Program-made: the position numbers and the translations under genes | Shown here: piece by piece, positions 36,014-44,869 of the stretch | How positions within the stretch are numbered: the stretch's first letter is position 1 | Layout: every line of letters begins with the position of its first letter | The notes under the pieces: generated by a model | The model's input: only the letters and a program-made list of their open reading frames with translations | What the model was told of the DNA's origin: nothing | Databases searched by the model: none | Assembly: GCA_015061945.1 (NCBI GenBank) | Contig: SUVP01000004.1 | Coordinates: forward strand, 244,094-308,093 | Direction of reading: 5' to 3' | DNA length: 64,000 nt | From: Opitutales bacterium | GTDB lineage: Bacteria > Verrucomicrobiota > Verrucomicrobiia > Opitutales > Intestinicryptomonadaceae

Positions 36014-36075
36014 TTATTACATTCAAAATTTATCCCCTGTCAACAAAATAGTATTGTTTAGTATTGTGTACAAAA
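36014..36075. promoter_or_regulatory. uxaC promoter and probable operators of the divergent regulator
   Basis: Minus strand: TTGACA (36038-36043) and TAATAA (36014-36019), 18 bp apart. Just upstream of the -35 box the 9-mer TAGTATTGT is repeated with a 10-bp period (36049-36057, 36059-36067), and the second copy overlaps TATTGTGTACAAAA (36062-36075), whose arms TTGT/ACAA resemble operators of AraR-type GntR regulators. Repression or activation of uxaC-exuT from here is inferred. Confidence 0.55.
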
Positions 36076-36150
36076 AACAAACCACCACATTTATTTTGTG
36101 CTTGAGAAGAAACGTGTTTTCTTTACGATATTCTATACTTTATTTGCAAA

Positions 36151-37185
36151 ATGAATTCCCATAAGACATTTTTAAAGACACTTTCCAATAATCTAAAAAA
36201 ATCTAACCTTAACAAACCACAGATTATTGCAAATACTGTTATAGACTCTGTAAACGCCGGCATATTCAAACTTGGCGAGCCAATCCCGTCTATACACAAA
36301 GTTGCCAACACTTGCACAATCGCAAAAGAAACAATTCGCCAAGCATATAATATTTTAAAGTGCAAAGGTGTTGTCGATGCACGTCGTGGACGTTCATACT
36401 ATACGATTGTTGAAAAATATACAGATACGCCAAATGTCTTTTTGATGTTCAACTATTTTGGTACGCCTCATAAAGTTGAAACTTTGCGTGGAATAATGGA
36501 CGGTGTCGGCAATAAGGCAAGGCTCTCATTTTTTTCACATCATAAAAATCCCGACACTTTTGTAAAGACACTCGAAGAAGCAAAAGGCAAATACGATTAC
36601 TATGTTGTGATGCCACTTCGCGATGAAAAATGTGCAAAGGCACTTTCTGAATTTGATCAATCGAAGTTGCTGTTAATCGATATTGATATCGACTATCCCA
36701 ACAAAAACTGCCCGAAAATTATTCAAAACTTTAATGAGAATTTCTATGCGATTCTAAAAGAGCTGTCTAACGATATCAAAAAATATAAAGATTTCACGTT
36801 TACAATGGTGCTAAACAACGCACCAAGCGAACATAAAATTGCATTCCAAAAATTCTGCAAAGAAGAAAAAGTTAAAAGTAAGATTTTGCAAAAAAAGATT
36901 GTCGAAGACGATGTGAACGACAAAACCATTTGGATTATCTTTGATGATGACGACCTTGTTACCGTCATAAAGAAATCAAACGATATGAAATGGCAAATTA
37001 AAAAGGATTATGCCGTTATCAGCTATAACGATATTCCCGTAAAACGTATTATCTGTGGTGGAATCACAACCATTTCAATTGATTTTTTTGGACTGGGGAA
37101 ACGTGTTGCCAAACAAATTCTAAACTGGAATCCGAGTTGCGAAGAAACCGTAAAAACCTTCCTTGTACAAGGAAACACACTGTAA
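36151..37185 (+). CDS. GntR-type transcription regulator with sugar-binding-like C-terminal domain
   Basis: 344 residues. The winged helix (about 22-90) carries IIANTVIDSVNAGIFKLGEP, TIAKETIRQAYNILKCKGV and RRGRSYYT, the GntR pattern. The rest (95-344) looks like a LacI-type periplasmic-binding fold (YYVVMPLRDEKCAKAL, DYAVISYNDIPVKRI, ISIDFFGLGKRVAKQIL), the AraR-like arrangement. It lies opposite uxaC-exuT with 159 bp between, so it most probably controls uronate use and binds a uronate or derivative. Confidence 0.85.
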   Translation: MNSHKTFLKTLSNNLKKSNLNKPQIIANTVIDSVNAGIFKLGEPIPSIHKVANTCTIAKETIRQAYNILKCKGVVDARRGRSYYTIVEKYTDTPNVFLMFNYFGTPHKVETLRGIMDGVGNKARLSFFSHHKNPDTFVKTLEEAKGKYDYYVVMPLRDEKCAKALSEFDQSKLLLIDIDIDYPNKNCPKIIQNFNENFYAILKELSNDIKKYKDFTFTMVLNNAPSEHKIAFQKFCKEEKVKSKILQKKIVEDDVNDKTIWIIFDDDDLVTVIKKSNDMKWQIKKDYAVISYNDIPVKRIICGGITTISIDFFGLGKRVAKQILNWNPSCEETVKTFLVQGNTL

Positions 37186-37232
37186 AGAGTCGACCATTTT
37201 TCAGAAAAATGATATTTTTTTGAAAAAAAATG

Positions 37233-37260
37233 TTGACGAAATAAAAAACGACCATAAAGT
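37233..37260 (+). promoter_or_regulatory. Promoter of rpmJ-rpmE
   Basis: TTGACG (37233-37238), 16 bp, TAAAGT (37255-37260), 35 bp before the rpmJ ATG. A small inverted repeat CGAC-cataaa-GTCG covers the -10 box. No palindrome like a Zur box was found. Confidence 0.5.
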
Positions 37261-37294
37261 CGGTACTTTTCATTAAATTAGAAACGAGGACGAG

Positions 37295-37420
37295 ATGAAA
37301 GTTGTATCATCAATTAAATCTTTGAAAAGCCGTCACCCAGACTGCAAAGTAGTACGCAGAAAGGGACGCGTTTATATCATTAACAAAACTAATCCCCGCT
37401 TCAAAGCGAAGCAGGGCTAA
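37295..37420 (+). CDS. rpmJ: 50S ribosomal protein L36, zinc-free (YkgO-like) type
   Basis: 41 residues, starting [20 protein letters not shown] and ending NPRFKAKQG. It keeps the [11 protein letters not shown] core of L36 but has a single Cys and lacks the zinc-ribbon set of three Cys and one His, so it is the C-minus form. A GAGGA ribosome site lies 6 bp upstream. rpmE follows after 23 bp. It is too short for most gene finders but unmistakable. Confidence 0.93.
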   Translation: MKVVSSIKSLKSRHPDCKVVRRKGRVYIINKTNPRFKAKQG

Positions 37421-37443
37421 TTACCCTTTGGAGCAATACAAGT

Positions 37444-37692
37444 ATGAAAGATAATATTCATCCTGAAGTACATCCCGTATGCTTTGTTGACGTTTCGTCA
37501 GGTGCACGATTCGTTACAACATCGACAATGAAGAGCAAGAACGTCGAAAATATCGACGGTGTTGATTGCTTTATGATTACAAGAGACGTAACTGCTGACT
37601 CACACCCTGCATACACAGGCGAAAAGCGTTTCGTTGACACTGCTGGACGTGTTGAAAAGTTCCAGAAGAAGTTCTCTCGTGTAAGAAAGTAA
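37444..37692 (+). CDS. rpmE2: 50S ribosomal protein L31, type B
   Basis: 82 residues. MKDNIHPEVHPVCFVDVSSG, the RFVTTSTM block, SHPAYTGEKRFVDTAGRVEKF and the KKFS end match L31 type B, which lacks the CxxC zinc site of type A. Paired with the zinc-free L36 in one transcript and closed by a terminator. Confidence 0.94.
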   Translation: MKDNIHPEVHPVCFVDVSSGARFVTTSTMKSKNVENIDGVDCFMITRDVTADSHPAYTGEKRFVDTAGRVEKFQKKFSRVRK

Positions 37693-37718
37693 TCTGCTTT
37701 CTCCCATACATTTTATTA

Positions 37719-37750
37719 AGCGTTCATCCTCTGGGTAGAACGCTTTTTTG
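37719..37750 (+). terminator. Intrinsic terminator after rpmE2
   Basis: AAGCGTTC (37718-37725) pairs with GAACGCTT (37738-37745) and is followed by a T-run. It lies just before mtaB. Confidence 0.75.
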
Positions 37751-37761
37751 TCTTAAATATA

Positions 37762-39066
37762 ATGACCAAAAAAGTCGCAATTTTCACTTTAGGATGCCGA
37801 GTCAATAGCTATGAATCGGCAACTTTGGCGGATTCTGCACGTTCGTCGGGGTACGAAGTTGTCGACTGGGGCGAACAAGCAGACATCGCAATAGTGAATT
37901 CTTGTGCATTGACAGTGCTGGCAGAAGCAAAGACACGCCAAGCCGTTAGAATCTTTGCGAGAAATAATCCCGACGCATCAATCGCAATCACTGGTTGCTA
38001 CGCACAAACGTCTCCGCTTGATTTGCTCAAACTTGAAAATGTCAAATGGGTTATCGGTAATTCACTCAAAGCTCGAACTATCGATATAATAAATGCAAAC
38101 CCACCACTCGATTTCCCACACATTTTTGTCGATAAGACCATTACGGCAAGCAGAGAAATTTTAAATTGCGACACACCTCTTTCAGATAGAATGAATCTGA
38201 AAATCCAAGATGGTTGCGACAACGCATGTTCATATTGTATCATTCCACGAGCAAGAGGTCTGCCACGAAGTCGCAACTTTGACGAAATCATCGCCGATGC
38301 CGAAAACTTGGTATTGCGTGGAGTTCGTGAAATCATCATCACTGGTATAAATATTTCTAAATTTTCAAGCAATGATAAAACCCTTGCCGATTTAACTGAC
38401 GCTCTCAATTCTATCAAAGACCTTTTGCGTATCAGAATTGGGAGTATAGAACCGCCAGACTTTGGGGTCGAAGCACTGCTTGAAAGAATTGCTGATTCTT
38501 CACATAAACTCTGTCCGCATTTGCACATATCATCGCAAAGTTTGTCAGACAATGTACTATCGGCAATGCGTCGCAAATACACGACTACCGACTTCTTCAA
38601 AATGCTCGAAAAAATTTATAATCGAGCTCCAAATATTTCAGTTGGCACGGATATAATTTGCGGGCATCCATACGAAACCGACGAAGACTTTAAGCTCACA
38701 CAAGAACGTCTTTTGAATTCTGGGATGTCTTACGCACACGTTTTCACCTACTCGCCACGCCCTAAAACATTGGCATTTACAATGCCACAAGTACCAGTTG
38801 AAATACGCAAAGCAAGAGCAAACGAGCTACGCAAAGACGCATCAAAACTCCACAGTAATTTCATAAAGAAAAATTCACACAAGCCAATTCAAGTACTTTT
38901 GGAAAATGAAATTTGCGAAGGCACATACCTTGCATATACCGATAATTATATCCAAACAGAAATAGAAATCGGGCAACGCAACTTGAAAAATCGCCTCGCA
39001 CTTGTCGAGATAACATCTCAATCTTCTGACGACAGAGCCAAAGCAAAATTTTTAGAGCTTCAATAA
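37762..39066 (+). CDS. mtaB: tRNA methylthiotransferase of the MtaB type
   Basis: 434 residues. N-terminal UPF0004 domain with three cluster-binding Cys (TLGCRVNSYES, NSCALT, TGCYAQ), then the radical SAM domain with DGCDNACSYCIIPRARG (CxxxCxxC), and a C-terminal TRAM-like part. The TLGCRVN start and the lengths fit MtaB, which adds methylthio groups to t6A37 in tRNAs for ANN codons. Starts 12 bp after the rpmE2 terminator. Confidence 0.92.
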   Translation: MTKKVAIFTLGCRVNSYESATLADSARSSGYEVVDWGEQADIAIVNSCALTVLAEAKTRQAVRIFARNNPDASIAITGCYAQTSPLDLLKLENVKWVIGNSLKARTIDIINANPPLDFPHIFVDKTITASREILNCDTPLSDRMNLKIQDGCDNACSYCIIPRARGLPRSRNFDEIIADAENLVLRGVREIIITGINISKFSSNDKTLADLTDALNSIKDLLRIRIGSIEPPDFGVEALLERIADSSHKLCPHLHISSQSLSDNVLSAMRRKYTTTDFFKMLEKIYNRAPNISVGTDIICGHPYETDEDFKLTQERLLNSGMSYAHVFTYSPRPKTLAFTMPQVPVEIRKARANELRKDASKLHSNFIKKNSHKPIQVLLENEICEGTYLAYTDNYIQTEIEIGQRNLKNRLALVEITSQSSDDRAKAKFLELQ

Positions 39067-39069
39067 ATT

Positions 39070-40362
39070 TTACGGGAAAATAAATCCCTTATTGCGATAA
39101 ACTATACGCGATTTCACCTTTGCGAACAACTTGCCATTTCTGTAAACTTCTCGTGAGAATGGCATCTTTATGCCTGAATCATCTGGCTTATAATCGGCAT
39201 ATTTAATAGATATATTGCCGTCGGGCGATACAATATCTATCGAAAGAAGTTCGCCTGTTTGCAACGAGAAAGTATATGTAAATTCGTTATTTTCTTTGTT
39301 AGAAGACAAAACTTCAACTTCGACAGAATCTACATTTTTTCTGCCTACAAATTTAAAAGAATTTACATTTTCATGGAGCGAACGCATATCAGTTATAAAA
39401 GCCAGCTGAAACATTTGTTCATCGAAAAATACCAAAGAACGCAATGCGAGAGCTTCTTTATCCGATACATCGATTCGTCTTCCAGACGTACGCAAGTCGA
39501 CCAATTTTGAAACACCTTCCGTCGCATTGCCGATAAAGTAGGCACGCTCGTTATTCCCAGTTTCACCAATCTTGATATACGATGCCCCGTTCGCACGACG
39601 GATACAGTAAAACTCTTCTTCTTTGCCACCCATTTCAATGCTTCCTTTTATGAGCATATCATTTAGTCCAGAAACTTCGGAAATAGTACCGAGCGACTCA
39701 AAGAAACGTTTTATTATGTTGTTTGAATTCGACTCTGGCAAACGCCAGCCGATATTCATACGCTTGTATTCTTCTTGAATCTTCTCATCACGTTCTGATA
39801 TCTGAGAATGATTCCAAATAATAAACAGATAACACAATCCGCATAAACCTGCGAAAACCGACAAGCCCAAAAGAATTTTGAAAAAAGCACGAACTCGAGA
39901 GAGTCCATTTTCTTTTCTAATTAGTACCGATTGCTCCATCCCAACGCTTGCCATAGCGTGTGCTTGGGCAGTATTCATTTGTGCATAAGTTTGGTGATGC
40001 TCTGGCTTGTCGGAATTTTCTTCGGTAATTTCAGATTGCGATTCTACTAAAACTTCTTCCTCATATGAAGATTCATACTCAACATCGTATTCCTCCGTTT
40101 CCACTTCCTCTACTTCTATCTCCTCCGCAAAAGGAGGTGGCGGTGGTGGTGGGAACGCTCCAAAATGATTTGGTGGGAATGGGAATGGTGGCGGTGGGAA
40201 CGCTTCGACAAATTCTAATTCTTCGTCTTCGTCGATTTCAATTTCTCCATTTGGCGAGAAATATTCTTCATAGACTTCGCTTTCTTCCAGATATTCATAC
40301 TCGTAAAGCACATCTTCTTCGATGTGCTCACTCGATTTTTCCTCTGTATGCTTGTCTATCAT
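39070..40362 (-). CDS. Membrane-anchored protein with acidic, proline-rich cytoplasmic arm
   Basis: 430 residues. Residues 1-115 are very acidic (runs of Glu with Tyr) and contain two proline-rich stretches (about 55-64 and 70-78, up to seven Pro in a row). One membrane helix at about 160-183 follows, then an outer domain of about 245 residues (GNISIKYADYKPDDSG, KSRIVYRNKGFIFP end) that may have a lipoprotein-carrier-like beta fold. The start overlaps the proA stop by one base (TAATG), so it is translated after proA, but I see no metabolic link. Function unknown. Confidence 0.7.
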   Translation of the reverse strand: MIDKHTEEKSSEHIEEDVLYEYEYLEESEVYEEYFSPNGEIEIDEDEELEFVEAFPPPPFPFPPNHFGAFPPPPPPPFAEEIEVEEVETEEYDVEYESSYEEEVLVESQSEITEENSDKPEHHQTYAQMNTAQAHAMASVGMEQSVLIRKENGLSRVRAFFKILLGLSVFAGLCGLCYLFIIWNHSQISERDEKIQEEYKRMNIGWRLPESNSNNIIKRFFESLGTISEVSGLNDMLIKGSIEMGGKEEEFYCIRRANGASYIKIGETGNNERAYFIGNATEGVSKLVDLRTSGRRIDVSDKEALALRSLVFFDEQMFQLAFITDMRSLHENVNSFKFVGRKNVDSVEVEVLSSNKENNEFTYTFSLQTGELLSIDIVSPDGNISIKYADYKPDDSGIKMPFSREVYRNGKLFAKVKSRIVYRNKGFIFP

Positions 40363-41618
40363 TAACCTCTAATTTGTCCGTTGCCGTAAACTTTGTATTT
40401 ATAAGAACAAAGTTCTTTTAATCCCATCGGACCTCTCGCATGGAGCTTGTCGGTCGAGATACCGATTTCGGCACCGAAACCAAATTCAAAACCGTCGGTA
40501 AAACGTGTCGACACGTTCCAATAGACAGTGGAAGAATCGGCTCCGTTCATAAATATTTCGGCTGAAGAATTGTCGGTTGTTATGATTAAATCGGAATGTC
40601 CCGAACCATTTTTATTGATAAATTCAACTGCGTCTTCGACTGAATCGACGACATCTACTGATATGATAAGGTCGGTATATTCTGTTGAAAAATCTTCGTC
40701 GGTAGCTGGATTAAAAGCAATTCCTGTGCGAGACAAAACCTGCCCTGCCTTTTCTGACGCTCTTATTTCTACTCCATTTTCGATAAGTGCCGAACACAAC
40801 TTTGGCAACATCGATTCCGCCACATTGCTATGTACAATCAAATTTTCAGCCGCATTACATACGCTTGGACGCTGGCATTTTGCGTTCACCAACAACTTCT
40901 GTGCTACATCTGCATCAGCCGATTTATCAACATAAACCGTACAAACGCCTTTATAATGCTTGATTACAGGTATTGATGAATTTTCCACAACAAAGCGAAT
41001 GAGTTTTTCGCCACCTCTGGGGATTATACAATCCACATATTTGTCGAGCTTCAATAGTTCGCCAAATGCAGAACGATCCGTTGTTGGAATCATTTGCACA
41101 CAATCAGCATCGAGACCACATTGTGCCAACGCATCACTAACCAAACTTGCGAGAACTTTGTTTGTTTCAAAACACTCGCTACCACCACGAAGAATCGACG
41201 CATTGCCACTTTTCAAGCACAACACTGCACAATCGATTGTTACATTTGGACGGCTTTCGTAAATGATACCAATCACACCGATTGGCACACGAACTTTGTC
41301 GATACGCATTCCATTTGGGCGTGTTGATGTTTCGATAATCTCGCCAACTGGGTCGCCCAATTCGGCAACTTGGCGGACACCTTCTGCCATCGATGCGATT
41401 TTTTTATCATTCAAAGTCAAGCGTTCAAGCATCGGTTTAGAAAGTTTGCCTTGTGCATTCTGCACATCAATCGCATTTGCCGATTTTATTTCTTCTGCAC
41501 GCAATTCGATTAAATCGGCGAGTTTTTGCAACGCTTGATTTTTTATTTCAGCCGAGTACGACGCTATTTTGTGCGACGCTTTTCGTGCTTGTTGTGCAAT
41601 CTCTAAAACTGTTTTCAT
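40362..41618 (-). CDS. proA: Gamma-glutamyl phosphate reductase
   Basis: 418 residues. ALDH-like fold; catalytic Cys in QRPSVCNAAENLIVH, NADPH-site IGVIGIIYESRPNVT and SGNASILRGGSE, and HARGPMGLKELCSYKY at the end are ProA signatures. Second step of proline synthesis. proB is not in the window. It is downstream of a PfkB kinase with 12 bp between, and shares one base with the next gene. Confidence 0.96.
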   Translation of the reverse strand: MKTVLEIAQQARKASHKIASYSAEIKNQALQKLADLIELRAEEIKSANAIDVQNAQGKLSKPMLERLTLNDKKIASMAEGVRQVAELGDPVGEIIETSTRPNGMRIDKVRVPIGVIGIIYESRPNVTIDCAVLCLKSGNASILRGGSECFETNKVLASLVSDALAQCGLDADCVQMIPTTDRSAFGELLKLDKYVDCIIPRGGEKLIRFVVENSSIPVIKHYKGVCTVYVDKSADADVAQKLLVNAKCQRPSVCNAAENLIVHSNVAESMLPKLCSALIENGVEIRASEKAGQVLSRTGIAFNPATDEDFSTEYTDLIISVDVVDSVEDAVEFINKNGSGHSDLIITTDNSSAEIFMNGADSSTVYWNVSTRFTDGFEFGFGAEIGISTDKLHARGPMGLKELCSYKYKVYGNGQIRG

Positions 41619-41630
41619 TTTTGCTGAATT

Positions 41631-42542
41631 TTAATCAGAACAAGAAATCTTTTTGATATAATCACGACGACGATTTATTTCGTCGAGCCCATTTTCTTCG
41701 AGCTTATAGCAAGAGAAAGATTCGACAGTCATCGACGCTGTTGCCGACGCTACGACCATACCTTTGCGGATTGCCTCAAAACTTGTGTCATCGCAACCAG
41801 CCAAGTATCCAGCCAATGCACCTGCAAAAGAGTCTCCCGCACCTGTCGGGTCGTGGAGCGATTCAATCGGGAAAGCTGGCACGACAAAGAATCCGTCTTT
41901 ATGGAAAAGCATTGCACCATATTCGCCTGTTTTGATTATCACGCTCTTTGCTCCAAAGCCCATCAATTTTTTGCCTGCACAAATGATATTTCTTTCGCCT
42001 GAAAATAACTTTGCTTCAGAATCGTTGAGGATAAGTAAGTCGGCACGTTTGACAATGGCTTCGAGTGCTTGACGCTCGATATTTATCCACAAGTCCATCG
42101 TATCAACGATTACAAACTTTGGCGACTCAATCATATCGAGAACTGCTGTCTGAACGACTGGAGAAATATTGCCTAACAATACATATTTTGCCGAGCGAGC
42201 TTCTGCATTGAGTTCGGGCTTGTAGTCTTCGTAAACATTCACTTGAACGTCGAGCGTCTCACGTGAGTTAAAGTTGTCGTGATATTTTCCACGCCAAAAG
42301 AATGTCGGTTTAGACTGCTCAAATTTGATATTAGAAATATCGATTGCTCGAGCTGTCAAACGCTTTACATCCGACTCCTTAAAATCGTTGCCGACAATCC
42401 CAGAGATGAGTGTAGGTGCAAAATACGACGATGCCAACGACGCATAGCTTGCCGAGCCACCGAGAATATAATCTGCCTTATCCAGTGGTGTTTCTATACA
42501 ATCGTATGCAATCGAACCCGATACGAGAAGTTTTTCAGCCAT
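41631..42542 (-). CDS. PfkB-family carbohydrate kinase
   Basis: 303 residues. The PfkB signature DPTGAGDSFAGALAG lies near residue 238, and GGSASYASLASSYF near residue 28 forms the sugar site. No lid motif of ribokinase, fructokinase or adenosine kinase is clear, so the sugar is open. Lies directly after icd (one base gap) and before proA; all three are on one strand and probably one transcript. Confidence 0.85.
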   Translation of the reverse strand: MAEKLLVSGSIAYDCIETPLDKADYILGGSASYASLASSYFAPTLISGIVGNDFKESDVKRLTARAIDISNIKFEQSKPTFFWRGKYHDNFNSRETLDVQVNVYEDYKPELNAEARSAKYVLLGNISPVVQTAVLDMIESPKFVIVDTMDLWINIERQALEAIVKRADLLILNDSEAKLFSGERNIICAGKKLMGFGAKSVIIKTGEYGAMLFHKDGFFVVPAFPIESLHDPTGAGDSFAGALAGYLAGCDDTSFEAIRKGMVVASATASMTVESFSCYKLEENGLDEINRRRDYIKKISCSD

Positions 42543-42543
42543 A

Positions 42544-43767
42544 TTATTTGTTCAACTGTGAAATAATTTCGTCAGCAAATTCAGAGCATTTTACTTCTTT
42601 TGAACCTTCGATAAGGCGAGCGAGGTCGTATGTAACAACCTTTGCACTGATTGCGTTTTCGAGACCTTTGATGATGAGGTCGGCAACTTCGTTCCAACCC
42701 ATATATCTGAACATCATTTCGCCCGAAAGAATTACTGAACCAGGGTTTACCTTGTCGAGATTTGCATACTTTGGAGCTGTTCCGTGTGTTGCTTCAAAAA
42801 TTGCGTGTCCTGTTGTGTAGTTGATATTTCCGCCAGGGGCAATACCAATACCGCCAACTTGTGCTGCGAGTGCGTCCGAGATATAGTCGCCATTGAGGTT
42901 GAGAGTTGCTACTACATCGTACTCTGCTGGACGTGTCAAAATCTGTTGGAGGAATGCATCGGCAATAACGTCTTTGATAACTATTCCGTTTGGAAGTTTG
43001 CACCATGGACCGCCGTCGATTAACTCTGCACCAAATTCTTCACGTGCGACCTTGTAGCCCCAGTCTCTAAACGCACCTTCGGTGAACTTCATAATATTGC
43101 CCTTGTGGACAAGCGTTACGCTCTTGCGATTCTGTGCAATTGCATAATTGATTGCCGAACGGACCAAGCGTGCTGTACCTTCTTCCGACACTGGCTTAAT
43201 GCCGATACCACACGATTCTGGGAAACGAATCTTTCCGAATCTTTGTGGGAATGCTTCTTTGAAATATGCCTTGAATTTTTCGACATCTTCCGAGCCACGT
43301 TCAAACTCGATACCAGCGTAAATGTCTTCTGTATTTTCACGGAAGATTACCATATCGACCAAATCAGGACGCTTTACTGGGCTATCGACACCTTTGAAGT
43401 ATCTGACTGGACGTTGGCATACATACAAGTCGAGCTCTTGGCGGAGTGCAACGTTGAGCGAACGGATACCGCCACCGATTGGTGTTGTGAGCGGACCTTT
43501 TATACCGACCAAATACTTTTTGAACGCTTCGAGCGTTTCAGCTGGCAACCACGAACCAGTTTTCTTGAAAGCCTTTTCACCAGCGAGAACTTCAAACCAC
43601 TGGATTTTTCTTTCGCCATTATATGCTTTTTCAACAGCTGCGTCAAAAACTCTAACTGACGCTGCCCAAATGTCAGGACCGATTCCATCGCCTTCGATAA
43701 AAGGCATAAGTGGCTTGTTCGGCACGATTAACTTTCCGTTTTCTATTCTGATAATATCTTTTTCCAT
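42544..43767 (-). CDS. icd: Isocitrate dehydrogenase (NADP+)
   Basis: 407 residues. [22 protein letters not shown] includes the Ser and Arg residues that bind isocitrate; [17 protein letters not shown]-type [17 protein letters not shown], and [21 protein letters not shown] are typical of the bacterial homodimeric enzyme. Makes 2-oxoglutarate in the TCA cycle, which feeds glutamate and proline, in line with proA downstream. Confidence 0.95.
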   Translation of the reverse strand: MEKDIIRIENGKLIVPNKPLMPFIEGDGIGPDIWAASVRVFDAAVEKAYNGERKIQWFEVLAGEKAFKKTGSWLPAETLEAFKKYLVGIKGPLTTPIGGGIRSLNVALRQELDLYVCQRPVRYFKGVDSPVKRPDLVDMVIFRENTEDIYAGIEFERGSEDVEKFKAYFKEAFPQRFGKIRFPESCGIGIKPVSEEGTARLVRSAINYAIAQNRKSVTLVHKGNIMKFTEGAFRDWGYKVAREEFGAELIDGGPWCKLPNGIVIKDVIADAFLQQILTRPAEYDVVATLNLNGDYISDALAAQVGGIGIAPGGNINYTTGHAIFEATHGTAPKYANLDKVNPGSVILSGEMMFRYMGWNEVADLIIKGLENAISAKVVTYDLARLIEGSKEVKCSEFADEIISQLNK

Positions 43768-43908
43768 ATTCCTTAAAAAATTCTGTATAAAAATTTATAG
43801 AAATCGCCATTTCCCTCAAGCAAAAAGAAAAAAAATCTATGCAAAAAAATTTCTACTTTTCGACAGAATTTTGTTTTCTTTTTGGCAATGTTGCATTCTA
43901 CTAATCCT

Positions 43909-44703
43909 ATGATTGATACTCACGCACACTTCGACCACTTTATATCGGACAACACTGTCGCCGATGTTATATTGCGTGCAAAACAAGCAGGCGTACAGAA
44001 AATCATAACTTGCTCGACTTGCCCTGAAGATTGGTCGGTTTACGCAAAACTCGCAAAAGATTTTCCAGAAGTTAAATGGCAAGCGGGAATACATCCGACA
44101 GAAATTAAAGATACCGACGACCTCGCACTCGACGCTCTCGCATCGTTATTTATCCCAACTTCCGACACGCCAACCCCTGTGGCAATCGGCGAAATTGGGC
44201 TCGATTTCTATTGGCTCCCCAAAGACCCTGCTGAAGTCGAAAAAGTCAAAGCCCGACAACTCGAGATTTTTATGCGACAACTCAATATTGCGTCCGACCT
44301 AAACACAAAAGTATGTGTCCACGCTCGCAACGCTGTGAGAGAAGCAATCGACGCAATCGAGAAATCGAACCTGCCATTTTCAAATGTCGTTTTCCACTGC
44401 TTCAGCGGAACTAAAGATGAAATAATCGAACTCAATGAGCGTGGTGCAAGAGCATCCTTTACAGGCATAATAACATACAAGAATGCCGAAGAAATGCGTC
44501 AAGCTATGCGTGCCCAACCGCTCGAATTACTTATGTTTGAAACCGATTGTCCATACCTCGCACCAGTTCCGCACCGTGGCAAAAAATGTGAGCCGTCTAT
44601 GCTCCCGATTACAATCGAGACAGCTTCGCAAATTCTCGAAAAGCCCGTAGGCTACATAAAAGACTTATCAACCCAAAACGCCACTACTTTTTTTGATTGC
44701 TAA
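43909..44703 (+). CDS. tatD: TatD-family metal-dependent hydrolase
   Basis: 264 residues from the ATG at 43909, which gives the usual start MIDTHAHFDH; an open frame runs 9 codons further up but would spoil it. Metal ligands are seen in DTHAHFDH, GEIGLDFYW, VCVHARNA, VFHCFSG and FETDCPYLAP. TatD proteins are 3'-5' DNases or D-aminoacyl-tRNA deacylase-like enzymes. The family label is safe, the substrate is not. Confidence 0.92.
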   Translation: MIDTHAHFDHFISDNTVADVILRAKQAGVQKIITCSTCPEDWSVYAKLAKDFPEVKWQAGIHPTEIKDTDDLALDALASLFIPTSDTPTPVAIGEIGLDFYWLPKDPAEVEKVKARQLEIFMRQLNIASDLNTKVCVHARNAVREAIDAIEKSNLPFSNVVFHCFSGTKDEIIELNERGARASFTGIITYKNAEEMRQAMRAQPLELLMFETDCPYLAPVPHRGKKCEPSMLPITIETASQILEKPVGYIKDLSTQNATTFFDC

Positions 44704-44756
44704 CACTATGTCGCACGCTGATTTCAGCTTGCCGATTTTAGATATTTTTTATATAC

Positions 44757-44850
44757 AAAAAAGACCACCAGTTTCGATAGTCTTTCTGTATTACCAAATG
44801 AGTGTTAGTTAGTTTGAAAAAAAGACCACCTTTTTCGGTGGTCTTTCTAT
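44757..44850. terminator. Two tandem terminators between tatD and a PEP-CTERM gene
   Basis: First hairpin AAAAAGACcACc...GaTaGTCTTTc (44757-44786) has mismatches. The second, AAAGACCACC-ttttc-type loop-GGTGGTCTTT (44821-44846), is perfect and works in both directions. Their stems are related (AAAGACCACC in both), so one is a decayed copy. The block GCTTGCCGATTTTAG just upstream (44728-44741) resembles part of the bipartite repeat. Confidence 0.8.
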
Positions 44851-44869
44851 ATTTGTTAATTTTGAAATT

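Noticed and set aside
37190..37294. Zur box before rpmJ
   Set aside because: I looked for a GTTATAATATAAC-like palindrome because the pair is zinc-free; none is present.
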